From contig CP070638.1 of NCBI GenBank assembly GCA_020354025.1, positions 579,523 through 643,522 of the forward strand: a stretch of DNA of 64,000 nucleotides. The letters run 5' to 3'. Position 1 is the stretch's first letter. Each line of letters opens with the position of its first letter. Below are positions 17,748 to 25,862 of the stretch, piece by piece. The DNA comes from Fidelibacterota bacterium (lineage in GTDB: Bacteria > Fidelibacterota > Marinisomatia > SCGC-AAA003-L08 > TS1B11). The position numbers and the translations under genes were made by a program. A model generated the notes under the pieces. That model was not told the DNA's origin and did no database searches. It saw only the letters and a list, made by a program, of their open reading frames with translations.

Positions 17748-17868
17748 CCATGCGTGCAGCTAGAGCAGCTGAATCCGTTTGGAGTTGTATTACCAGATAA
17801 AAATAAATACTTTGTAGGGCAGCCGGAGGGCTGGCTGCTGACCGCTGATGACGGACTACTGAATACTG

Positions 17869-18315
17869 ATGGCTAACTCCCCTCTACTGTCCCTCTTATC
17901 CGACCTGGTAGCCGCGTTCCACCTGGCGTATGCCTCTTTCGTGGTGGTGGGATTCATCCTCATCCTGGTGGGGGGTCTTTTCGGGTGGCGCTGGATCAGG
18001 AACCCGGTTTTTCGGTGGGTTCACCTAGGGTGCATCGGCGTGGTGGCGGTGGAGGCGGTTGTTGGTCAGATCTGCCCGCTTACGCTGCTGGAGAACTGGC
18101 TGCTGGTGGGTTCCGGCCAGGCCGGATACGAACGCACCTTCATCGGCCAACTGATATATACTCTGCTCTATTATGACTTCCCGACCTGGGTTTTCACGGT
18201 TGCCTACGTATCCCTGGCGGGCCTCACCGGGCTGACTTTAGTGCTGATACCACCGATACGGCGAGCGGCCGAGGCCCGCATAAAGACATCCCCTGAAAAT
18301 ACAGGTACAGACTGA
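17869..18315 (+). CDS. DUF2784 membrane protein
   Basis: 148 residues with four predicted membrane helices. The family pattern is visible: A-D-L-V..FH..Y..FVV.GF near the start, WR..RNPVFRWVH, and the diagnostic ICPLTLLENWL followed by GYERTFIGQLI. DUF2784 is a widespread integral membrane protein of unknown function. It stands alone with 120 bases upstream, which contain an AT-rich stretch but no certain promoter. Confidence 0.88.
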   Translation: MANSPLLSLLSDLVAAFHLAYASFVVVGFILILVGGLFGWRWIRNPVFRWVHLGCIGVVAVEAVVGQICPLTLLENWLLVGSGQAGYERTFIGQLIYTLLYYDFPTWVFTVAYVSLAGLTGLTLVLIPPIRRAAEARIKTSPENTGTD

Positions 18316-18476
18316 GTCAAATTCAACCGGAGGTTGTAGCACTACCCCTGGTTTTATGTCAGTTGCTCGCCGGACTGTTTTCCAGTAGATTCATATCCCT
18401 GATCCGATAGCGGAAACCGACCGCATGGGAGTAATTACCAGCGAACGATGCTATCCAGTAGCTGTTAGGAGGGTAC

Positions 18477-19979
18477 ATGACAGGTGACGGCAAATCAAAC
18501 CGGCTACTTATTGCAATCCTTATTGGCATTGTTCTTGGCATGCTGCTGGGCGGGCTTTCTCCGGCGGCGGGCAGGGCGGTAAAGTTTATCGGTGAAATCT
18601 TCATTCGGGCCCTGCTGATGTTGGTAGTGCCCCTGATCATCGCCACTATGACCGTCGGGATCAGCCGGTTGGGTGATATTCGACGAATAGGAGGCATAGG
18701 CGGCAAAACCATTACCTATTACCTAGCCACGACGGCGCTGTCAGTGGTAGTGGGTATTACGCTGGTGAATCTCATCCAACCGGGACGAGCGGATACGGAA
18801 CAGGGACGCATTGCCATGCGGGGGGGGGAACTACTCACGGATGTAGCATATCGGATTTATGATAATACTTTGACGCTGGATACCGATACGTTCCAGCGAG
18901 CTTATGACAACCGCTACATGGTCCTGTTACAGGATCAGGATGATATTCGAGGCGTGGTAGCCAAAAGCCATGATCCTTTTGTATCCAGTCTTATCATTTC
19001 CGAATGGACGGATGGTGAAGGGAACCGGGTCACTCCAAGTGACCAGGGGGTGAGCATCAGGGTTGATCTTGCTGTTGCTGAGGGGATAAAGGGGAAATCG
19101 CGTTCTATCGGTACCGTGCTACGTGATGTAGTCGTGGGTTTAGTACCCCGCAACCTGTTCGCTGCGATGATGAACAATGATGTACTGCCACTCATCATAT
19201 TCTCCCTGATTTTTGGTGCGGTGTTAACCACGTTGGGTGAACGCGGGCGTCCGGTCCTTATTTTCTTTGAGGGCCTAAATGAAGCGATCATGAGAATTGT
19301 CCATCTTTTGATGTTGACCGCTCCTGTTGGTATCGGGGCCTTGATCGCCGGGCGGCTTGGAGATGCTGGCGGCTTCATCGGTTTTGGGCCAGAATTTGTT
19401 AGATTGGGACAATATGCCGCTACCGTTCTGACAGGACTGCTGATTCATGGCCTGATTACATTACCATTGATACTTTTTTTCTTCGGCAAACAACGGGTAT
19501 GGCCATATAGTGTGAATTCGGTAGCGGCTCTCACCACCGCGTTTTCTACCGCCTCCAGCGCTGCCACGTTGCCATTGACGATGCAATGTACCACGGAGAA
19601 GAATAAAATCTCTGAGCGCACGGCCAGTTTTGTACTGCCATTGGGTGCCACTATAAATATGGACGGCACCGCCCTCTATGAGGCCGTAGCCGCTATCTTC
19701 ATCGCTCAGATTTATGGTATCGATCTTGGTTCGGTGCACATGGTAGTGATCTTCCTGACAGCGACCCTGGCCGCCATCGGCGCTGCCGGGATCCCCGAAG
19801 CAGGTCTGGTCACCATGGTCATCGTCCTGCAGGCGGTGAATCTACCCATTGAGGGGATCTCGTTGATCCTGGTCATCGACTGGTTCTTGGATCGCTGTCG
19901 TACCACGGTTAACGTGTGGGGTGACACGGTGGGTGCTGCCGTTGTTCACAACCTGGAAGGGGAAGGAGATACGGATTGA
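18477..19979 (+). CDS. Dicarboxylate/amino acid:cation symporter (DAACS/GltP type)
   Basis: 500 residues, against a usual ~420-450. It couples Na+ or H+ entry to uptake of glutamate, aspartate or C4-dicarboxylates. Family marks are the Ser-rich re-entrant loop [13 protein letters not shown], the [10 protein letters not shown] motif (NMDGT; substrate/Na+ site), and [14 protein letters not shown] with the second hairpin, then the terminal [16 protein letters not shown] loop at about residues 103-210 between early helices is roughly 80 residues longer than normal and polar ([15 protein letters not shown]..). AGGAGG precedes the ATG. The neighbouring genes do not identify the substrate. Confidence 0.92.
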   Translation: MTGDGKSNRLLIAILIGIVLGMLLGGLSPAAGRAVKFIGEIFIRALLMLVVPLIIATMTVGISRLGDIRRIGGIGGKTITYYLATTALSVVVGITLVNLIQPGRADTEQGRIAMRGGELLTDVAYRIYDNTLTLDTDTFQRAYDNRYMVLLQDQDDIRGVVAKSHDPFVSSLIISEWTDGEGNRVTPSDQGVSIRVDLAVAEGIKGKSRSIGTVLRDVVVGLVPRNLFAAMMNNDVLPLIIFSLIFGAVLTTLGERGRPVLIFFEGLNEAIMRIVHLLMLTAPVGIGALIAGRLGDAGGFIGFGPEFVRLGQYAATVLTGLLIHGLITLPLILFFFGKQRVWPYSVNSVAALTTAFSTASSAATLPLTMQCTTEKNKISERTASFVLPLGATINMDGTALYEAVAAIFIAQIYGIDLGSVHMVVIFLTATLAAIGAAGIPEAGLVTMVIVLQAVNLPIEGISLILVIDWFLDRCRTTVNVWGDTVGAAVVHNLEGEGDTD

Positions 19980-20187
19980 ACAGGTGGGTCCAAGGGTGAG
20001 ACCGGGTTCACTGCGGAGCTCCTTGCTGCATCCACCCCTGGACCTTCAAGGTTCCCTCGCAGTTCATGAACACCACGAAAGGGAAAGGATCTCAAACGAT
20101 TGCTGACATATTAATAGATGTGGCCAAACAAGCGCCATTGTTTGTCATAGCGCTGATTGGCATCGACCTATTAGAAGAGGAGCTCTA

Positions 20188-20559
20188 ATGGAGTTCTGTA
20201 CTGCCATTAACTGCATGGATGGAAGAGTACAGCTTCCAGTTATCAGTTACCTAGAGCAACGCTTCAATGCCCGCTATGTAGATGTTATTTCTGAACCTGG
20301 TTCGAACCTTATCCTTGCGGAGCAAACTGATCCGAACTTAGTTGAGTCCATTCTACAGCGACTCGCTATTTCAGTGAATCATCATCATTCCCAAGGGATT
20401 GCCATAGTAGGGCATCACGATTGTGCCGGAAACACTGCCGGTAAGGCTGAACAGATTTCACATCTGCGAGCAGCTATTGCAGTACTAAGTGAGCACTATC
20501 CTGAAATTGAGATGATCGGACTGTGGGTAGATGAAAACTGGCAGGTAAACGAAGTGTGA
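20188..20559 (+). CDS. Small beta-carbonic-anhydrase-like protein
   Basis: 123 residues, much shorter than typical beta-carbonic anhydrases (~200). It keeps the two zinc-site motifs: CMDGR (Cys, and the Asp-Arg dyad, near residues 9-13) and HHDC (His-x-x-Cys, ~75-78) in GHHDCAGN. It fits the small putative carbonic anhydrase group rather than the canonical enzyme; activity cannot be assumed. GAGGAG lies 6 bases before the ATG. Codon use is more AT-rich than in nearby genes, as in the transporter downstream, so the two may have been acquired together. The 208 bases upstream hold nothing I recognise. Confidence 0.75.
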   Translation: MEFCTAINCMDGRVQLPVISYLEQRFNARYVDVISEPGSNLILAEQTDPNLVESILQRLAISVNHHHSQGIAIVGHHDCAGNTAGKAEQISHLRAAIAVLSEHYPEIEMIGLWVDENWQVNEV

Positions 20560-20737
20560 AGTCCTGATATCGATGGAGCAGCTGACAGGCTAATGCACCT
20601 GACTTCTTCTCACTATGGTCCAATATTCGGGTGATCTCTTTCGCAGGATTTAAGGCTGAATTCCGAGCGAATGAATCCCTTAACAACAGTTTCTCAACAT
20701 ATCCAATACAAAATGACATCATTCCTGTCCTGGGTTT

Positions 20738-22120
20738 ATGGGAGAGGCTCGGAGCGGAATAATCTCACGATCCGATAGCCTCCTCGAACCGCGACAGCCC
20801 ACACTGCGCAAGACGCTCGGCGTCTTTGACGGTGTAGCCATCTTGATCGGTATTACCATTGGCGCGGGCATCTACTCAACACCCCAGATCATTGCGGGCT
20901 ATCAGGAGTCCTTCTATCCCATTATTGCTCTCTGGATATTCGTGGGTTTTTTTGTCTTCCTCGGCGGCCTGATTTATGCGGAGCTGGGAAGCCGACTTCC
21001 CAATACGGGTGGAGAATACGTATACATCAGCCGGTGCTTCGGTCCTTTCGCCGGATTCATGTTTGGATGGGCACAGCTTTTCATTATAAGGACCAGCCCC
21101 GCTGCCGGCCTGGCAATCGTTACCGCGAACTACATGGGGTACTTTGTAGAATTAAACAGATTCGCACATACCGCTGTGGCCCTTTCCGTCATTGGATTGC
21201 TGGGTGCGCTCAATTACGTTGGCATCCGAAGGGCGAGCGTGTATCAGCAGCTTTCGACTGTACTGAAGGTTGGAGGCCTTACTGCTCTGGTGATACTTGG
21301 ATTGACCCTGGTCCAAGGCCAGGAAAACCTACTTTCCGACAGGGTGCCACCGATCGGTACTCTAAGCCCCTTTGGCAATACTGTTGCGGCGCTGATGTTG
21401 ATTGCTTTCACGTACATTGGATGGGATCGCGTTGGCTATGCTGCCGGTGAAATGAAGAATCCGCGGCGTGTCATCCCGCTGAGCATGTTTATCGGCATCG
21501 CTACCCTCATTCTCGTTTATGCTTTAATAAACGTAATCTATCACCGAACGCTCGGTATGGAGGGAATGCGCGCGAGTACCATAGTGGCTTCCGATGTGGC
21601 CGCCAGCCTGATTGGCCCCCTCGGCGCTGGCAGCATCGCATTATTGGTAATGATATCGGCTACGGGGAGCATAAACGGGACCATGATGACTGCCACGCGA
21701 GCGTATTATGCTATGGCGAGGGACGGCCTGTTTTTCAAGTGGCTCAGTTTTGTACATCCTAAGTTTCGAACCCCTTCGCGGGCGATCCTGGCCCACTGTT
21801 TTTGGGCTGCTGTGATCCTGCTGATAAGAGGTACATTCGAGACGATCGTTGCTGGTATGGTGTTCGCAATTCTCATATTCTATACGTTTACCACCCTCGC
21901 CCTTTTCAAAATGCGAAAAGATGCGGTTGGTGGTCAGGATGTCTACCGGGTGCCGCTATTTCCGGTTCTTCCCGGTCTTTATCTTGCCGGAATCCTGGCC
22001 TTGCTCATTTTCCGTGCCATATTTGAATGGGAAAAGTCGCTGGTCGATCTCGCTTTCATCGCAACGGGGCTGCCATTTTCCCTGATCTGGTGCCGGCGGG
22101 AAAGGAAGCTGGCTACGTAG
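20738..22120 (+). CDS. APC-superfamily amino acid permease
   Basis: 460 residues with about 12 membrane helices. The N-terminal FDGVAILIGITIGAGIYSTP contains the G-[IV]-T-[IV]-G-[AS]-G-I-F/Y substrate-binding bend of the LAT/APA branch. GGEYVYISRCFGPFAGFMFGW follows in helix 3-4, and FTYIGWDRVGYAAGEMKNPRR in helix 6-7 is the typical E-x-x-N-P-x-R. It should exchange or take up amino acids (polar, basic or large neutral not decided). It is probably separate from the downstream operon, since a leader and terminator lie between. Confidence 0.9.
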   Translation: MGEARSGIISRSDSLLEPRQPTLRKTLGVFDGVAILIGITIGAGIYSTPQIIAGYQESFYPIIALWIFVGFFVFLGGLIYAELGSRLPNTGGEYVYISRCFGPFAGFMFGWAQLFIIRTSPAAGLAIVTANYMGYFVELNRFAHTAVALSVIGLLGALNYVGIRRASVYQQLSTVLKVGGLTALVILGLTLVQGQENLLSDRVPPIGTLSPFGNTVAALMLIAFTYIGWDRVGYAAGEMKNPRRVIPLSMFIGIATLILVYALINVIYHRTLGMEGMRASTIVASDVAASLIGPLGAGSIALLVMISATGSINGTMMTATRAYYAMARDGLFFKWLSFVHPKFRTPSRAILAHCFWAAVILLIRGTFETIVAGMVFAILIFYTFTTLALFKMRKDAVGGQDVYRVPLFPVLPGLYLAGILALLIFRAIFEWEKSLVDLAFIATGLPFSLIWCRRERKLAT

Positions 22121-22296
22121 CCATTGGCAACAGGTCCAGCGGCGCCGTGGTGATTGCTCACTGAGGGGGAAATGGGGTAAATCTCCAGATAGGCGATGAT
22201 CCAGCAATTTAGCCGGGACTTCAATAATTATCCTTGCATGATTCTAGTTGATAGGATAAACTACGGCTTATAAGTAAGTACTTTGAATTTAAATTG

Positions 22297-22395
22297 ATGC
22301 TTACAATAGACCATAACACCCGTGACATGTACATGCCGATGATGAGCATGATGATGGATAGCTCCAGTCTTGCGGGCGTGGAGTGGGAGTTGTAG
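22297..22395 (+). CDS. Methionine-rich leader peptide
   Basis: A 32-codon frame (ATG 22297; an internal ATG at 22327 would give 22 codons) ending at TAG 22393-22395, just upstream of an intrinsic terminator and the threonine-synthase-like gene. Codons 22327-22356 read MYMPMMSMMM, seven Met in ten, followed by DSSSLAGVEWEL. Met codons concentrated in a leader before a terminator are the hallmark of ribosome-mediated attenuation. The segment 22375-22389, near its end, can pair imperfectly with 22423-22437 and so compete with the terminator. Weak point: neither ATG has a good ribosome-binding site. Upstream, TTGCAT (22233-22238) and TAAACT (22256-22261) may be the promoter. Confidence 0.55.
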   Translation: MLTIDHNTRDMYMPMMSMMMDSSSLAGVEWEL

Positions 22396-22420
22396 CCTAA
22401 GCGTTTAAAAATCAGATTTA

Positions 22421-22456
22421 ACCCCCTCTACCCCGCCGGTAGAGGGGTTTTTTTTT
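22421..22456 (+). terminator. Intrinsic terminator / attenuator before the aspartate-family operon
   Basis: A perfect 10-base stem, CCCCTCTACC (22423-22432) with GGTAGAGGGG (22438-22447), loop CCGCC, then nine T residues (22448-22456). The ribosome-binding site of the next gene (AAGGAG) begins only two bases after the T-run, so this terminator can only act as a switch inside the leader of that operon or end a short upstream transcript. Confidence 0.85.
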
Positions 22457-22466
22457 AAAGGAGTAG

Positions 22467-23732
22467 ATGAGAGTGAGCCAATTCCTAGAATGCCGCTCCT
22501 GTGGCGAAAAGATCGAGTTCAGGCCGGAGACCGTCTGTCCAACGTGTTTCAGTCCGCTTGAGGTGGTCTATGATTATGAAGCCCTCCGTAATACTTTACA
22601 ACATTCGGACATTGAAGGTCGCCCCGGAACCATGTGGCGTTATCAAGAGCTATTGCCGGAAGTTCCCGGTGGTATCCCCGACACCCCCGTAGGCTGGACC
22701 CCACTAATCCGTGCCCGGCGTCTCGGGGAAGCCCTGAACATGCCGAACCTCTATATCAAGAACGACGCTGTGAACTTTCCTTCACTCTCGTTCAAGGACC
22801 GGGTGGTATCGGTGGCTCTGGCCAAGGCAGTAGATTTCGGGTTCAGAACCATCGGCTGTGCTTCAACGGGTAATCTGGCAAACGCTGTTGGCGCACAAGC
22901 GTCCATGCTAGGGCTTAAAAGCGTTATTCTTATCCCCCAAGGATTGGAGCAGCAGAAGATACTGGCGTCCGCCTGTTACAATACACAGGTCATCAAGGTC
23001 GCCGGTTCCTATGACGATGTAAACCGCCTATGCACCGAACTCGCCTACCGGGAAGGGATCGGTATCGTGAATGTAAACCTCAGGCCCTTTTATGCCGAAG
23101 GCTCCAAGACCGTGGGTTTTGAGATAACGGAGCAGCTGGGATGGACTCTTCCCGACCAGGTTGTTGTGCCTATGGCCGGGGGCTCACTGATCTCAAAGGT
23201 CGGTAAGGCCTTCAGAGAGCTGATCCAGGTGGGACTGGTGGGAGAGAAGCCTGCGAAGCTGTTCGGTGCCCAAGCCACAGGCTGCGCTCCGATTTCCACC
23301 CTGGTGAAGACGAGTGCCGATGAGTTGGTACCCGTAAAACCGGACACAATTGTGAAGTCCCTGGCTATCGGGACGCCGGCTGATGGCCGTAAGGCTGCGG
23401 ATAGTATTCACCAGTCAGGCGGCTGGGCTGAGGACGTGAGCGATGAGGAGACCGTAGAGGGGATTGCCCTGCTGGCAGAGACCGAGGGAATCTTCACTGA
23501 GACTGCCGGGGGTGTTACGGTAGCCGTTGCCGGGAAGCTGCTGAAGCAGGGTCGTCTGGACCGGCGGGCTCTGACGGTTCTATGCATCACGGGTAACGGA
23601 TTGAAGACGGCCGACCTGATGGAATATAAAGCAGCTGACCTGGCGGTTATTGAACCCAAGTACTCGGCGTTTCAAGCCTATATTAACAGCCAACAAAAAG
23701 AGGAGAAGGAGCACTATGTCAGTGCGTGTTGA
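22467..23732 (+). CDS. thrC: Threonine synthase-like PLP enzyme (candidate O-phosphohomoserine sulfhydrylase)
   Basis: 421 residues, fold-type II PLP enzyme. An N-terminal zinc-ribbon (Cys9, Cys12, Cys24, Cys27) precedes the catalytic domain. The Schiff-base lysine is Lys110 in SLSFKDRVVS; ASTGNLA and the Gly-rich MAGGSLI are also present. By family it converts O-phosphohomoserine to threonine. However, it is preceded by a Met-rich leader and overlaps by 17 bases a sulfur-carrier gene, the setting of PLP enzymes that take sulfur from a protein thiocarboxylate. It may therefore make homocysteine; sequence alone cannot decide. ATG 22467 lies 3 bases after AAGGAG; an in-frame GTG at 22473 has better spacing. 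Confidence 0.85.
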   Translation: MRVSQFLECRSCGEKIEFRPETVCPTCFSPLEVVYDYEALRNTLQHSDIEGRPGTMWRYQELLPEVPGGIPDTPVGWTPLIRARRLGEALNMPNLYIKNDAVNFPSLSFKDRVVSVALAKAVDFGFRTIGCASTGNLANAVGAQASMLGLKSVILIPQGLEQQKILASACYNTQVIKVAGSYDDVNRLCTELAYREGIGIVNVNLRPFYAEGSKTVGFEITEQLGWTLPDQVVVPMAGGSLISKVGKAFRELIQVGLVGEKPAKLFGAQATGCAPISTLVKTSADELVPVKPDTIVKSLAIGTPADGRKAADSIHQSGGWAEDVSDEETVEGIALLAETEGIFTETAGGVTVAVAGKLLKQGRLDRRALTVLCITGNGLKTADLMEYKAADLAVIEPKYSAFQAYINSQQKEEKEHYVSAC

Positions 23733-23991
23733 GTTTCTCGGACCGCTAAAGCAAGTGGTAGGCGGCGAGGACATAATCGAATTGGAGGCAGGTACCATTG
23801 CCGGAGTTATTGAGAAACTGAACGAGCAATACCAGGGCGTGACCGATCGCCTGCTCGAACCGGAAGGCACCCTTCACCGCCATATCAATATCTACATTAA
23901 CGAGGAAGATATCCGCTTCAAAGAGCAGCTGCAGACCGCCTTGTCACCGGGCGATGTAGTTACCGTCATATCCGCGATCGCCGGGGGCTAG
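23716..23991 (+). CDS. MoaD/ThiS-family sulfur-carrier protein ending in Gly-Gly
   Basis: 91 residues with the ubiquitin-like beta-grasp pattern: SVRVEFLGPLKQVVGG at the start, then an LEAGTIAGVIEKL helix, INIYINEEDIR, SPGDVVTVISAIAGG at the end. The free C-terminal Gly-Gly is what an E1 enzyme adenylates and converts to a thiocarboxylate, so no protease trimming is needed. ATG 23716 follows AGGAGAAGGAG and overlaps the end of the threonine-synthase-like gene by 17 bases, implying translational coupling. No molybdopterin or thiamine genes are near, which argues for amino-acid sulfur transfer. Confidence 0.9.
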   Translation: MSVRVEFLGPLKQVVGGEDIIELEAGTIAGVIEKLNEQYQGVTDRLLEPEGTLHRHINIYINEEDIRFKEQLQTALSPGDVVTVISAIAGG

Positions 23992-23996
23992 TGAGA

Positions 23997-24905
23997 ATGG
24001 TTTCACCGCCTAAAACCGACAAACAGCAGGATTGGCATAATCGCTATGCCCGCCATATCGTCCTGGAGGGGGTGGGAGAATCAGGCCAGAAGGCTCTCAA
24101 TAGGGCCTCGGTGCTGATAGTCGGCACCGGCGGCCTCGGTTCGCCGGCGGCCTTTTACCTGACCGCGGCTGGCGTCGGCACCTTGGGATTGGTGGATGAT
24201 GATGACGTTTCCCTGAATAACCTTCAGCGTCAGCTCCTGCATGGGACGTCTGATATCGGGAGGCCAAAAGTTCACTCTGCCCTGGAGACATTGAACGAGA
24301 TCAATCCGGAAGTGAATATACACACCTATCTGGAGAAGGTAACACCGGAGATCATCTGGGATCTTGTCAGTGACTACGACCTGTTAGTGGATGCCAGCGA
24401 CAATTTTGCCACCCGGTTCCTGATTAACGATGTGTGTGTACAGGCTGGGAACCCCCTGGTTTTCGGAGCGGTGCTGCAGTTTTCCGGCCAAGTAACTACG
24501 TTTACCCAGGAGGACGACTGCGGGTGCTACCGCTGCCTGTTCCCCGAAGCACCGCCCCCCCAATACGTGCCAACTTGTGAACAAGCGGGGATCTTTGGCG
24601 TCATACCTGGAATTATCGGGACGCTGCAGGCGGCCGAGGCCTTGAAGCTAATTCTCGGACGCAGTGGCCATGAGGTGGGAACCATCCTCAAGAACCGGCT
24701 GCTGCTATATGATGGAAAGGACTCATCCTTCCGGACCGTGAAGCTCAGCAAGAATCCCGGCTGCCCGGTCTGCGCCGATCCCGCTTTTAATTTCCGCAGG
24801 GTGAATTATCACAATACCTGTGCCCTTGAGGGCTCACCGGCGACTCCGCTGGGATCACAAAGCACAGCCGATCCGTCTGTGGCTGCCGAGGCTGCCAAAT
24901 CGTGA
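23997..24905 (+). CDS. MoeB/ThiF-like E1 enzyme activating the sulfur carrier
   Basis: 302 residues. An adenylating E1-like enzyme with HNRYARHIVLEGVGESGQ, the nucleotide loop IVGTGGLGSP (~41-50), the Asp-rich DDDDVSLNNLQRQ segment with the catalytic Arg, and DASDNFATR. Two Cys pairs (177/180 and 256/259) should bind zinc, and Cys194 in VPTCEQAG matches the position of the catalytic or persulfide Cys of the family. No rhodanese domain is attached; a ~40-residue Ala/Ser-rich tail follows. The start may be this ATG or the GTG at 23991 that overlaps the carrier stop codon. It should adenylate the Gly-Gly end of the upstream carrier. Confidence 0.9.
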   Translation: MVSPPKTDKQQDWHNRYARHIVLEGVGESGQKALNRASVLIVGTGGLGSPAAFYLTAAGVGTLGLVDDDDVSLNNLQRQLLHGTSDIGRPKVHSALETLNEINPEVNIHTYLEKVTPEIIWDLVSDYDLLVDASDNFATRFLINDVCVQAGNPLVFGAVLQFSGQVTTFTQEDDCGCYRCLFPEAPPPQYVPTCEQAGIFGVIPGIIGTLQAAEALKLILGRSGHEVGTILKNRLLLYDGKDSSFRTVKLSKNPGCPVCADPAFNFRRVNYHNTCALEGSPATPLGSQSTADPSVAAEAAKS

Positions 24906-24950
24906 GCAGAGATCTATTTAAGGGTGAGAATTGACTAACCAGCCAGCAGA

Positions 24951-25862
24951 ATGAGCATTCGTATTCACACATCAGTCCCGGCCAGCACGGCCAACCTAGG
25001 TCCCGGCTACGACGTCCTGGGACTGGCGTTAAGCTTACGGCTTAAGACCACAGCTACGCCGGCCGGCGAGTGGTCAGTAGTGATCGTTGGTGAGGGCGCC
25101 CACCTTCTTGATAATTGCAGTGAGAACCTGATCGCCCGCGCCTGTCAACAAGCCTGTGAGTGGAACGGTTGGGAAGCTCAGCCCCTGCGTATAGAAAGCG
25201 AGAATCCCATCCCAATAGCCCGGGGTCTGGGCAGCAGCGCAGCGGCCATCGTCACTGGGATGGCCTTAGCCCAGCTGACAAATCTCGACAGAATTGACAA
25301 GGACGCCCTGTTCCGGGATGCGGCAGTAATGGAGGGTCACCCGGACAACGTGGCAGCCGCGGTTTACGGCGGGCTCCAGGAAGTAATACAGAATGGAGAC
25401 GGTTATAAGGCCCATTCAAGACAGCTAGACAACACAGTGCGGATCCTGCTAGCGGTTCCTGGTAGTATGAAATCCACGGCCAGACTACGGGAAATCGTGC
25501 CGAAGGAGTTGCCTGCGGAGGTTCTGGCGGCTAACGATATGGCCTTGAAACAGGTCTTGGCTGGATTGGCGCAGGGTGATGCGGCCCTATTGCGCTATTC
25601 CGAGGCGGATAAGCGCCACCAACCCTATCGGCTAGGCGTCCAACCGGAATCCCAGGCTATTTTCGGACTGCTACAGGAAATTCCCGGTGTGGCCGGTGTA
25701 TTTCTCAGCGGCGCGGGGACTGCGGTTGGAGGCTGGGTACTGGACGAAGCAGACTACATCTCCCAGGTCGAACAGCTACTTAAAAAGCGGTCCATTTCGG
25801 CGTTGGTACAGGTGATCCCACCGGACCTGAAGGGGATTGAAGGTGAAATCATCAAACGGTAA
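24951..25862 (+). CDS. thrB: Homoserine kinase (GHMP family)
   Basis: 303 residues. It phosphorylates homoserine to O-phosphohomoserine, the substrate of the first gene of the operon. It shows the N-terminal VPASTANLGPGYDVLGLAL, the GHMP phosphate loop PIARGLGSSAAA, EGHPDNVAAA (Asn/Asp near the substrate), and the C-terminal glycine-rich GVFLSGAGTAVGG. Length and start are normal. It overlaps the aspartokinase start by 20 bases. Confidence 0.95.
   Translation: MSIRIHTSVPASTANLGPGYDVLGLALSLRLKTTATPAGEWSVVIVGEGAHLLDNCSENLIARACQQACEWNGWEAQPLRIESENPIPIARGLGSSAAAIVTGMALAQLTNLDRIDKDALFRDAAVMEGHPDNVAAAVYGGLQEVIQNGDGYKAHSRQLDNTVRILLAVPGSMKSTARLREIVPKELPAEVLAANDMALKQVLAGLAQGDAALLRYSEADKRHQPYRLGVQPESQAIFGLLQEIPGVAGVFLSGAGTAVGGWVLDEADYISQVEQLLKKRSISALVQVIPPDLKGIEGEIIKR

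Noticed and set aside
20301-20320. GGTTCGAACC resembling a tRNA T-loop
   Set aside because: Lies inside the carbonic-anhydrase-like gene with no cloverleaf around it. No tRNA was found in the window.
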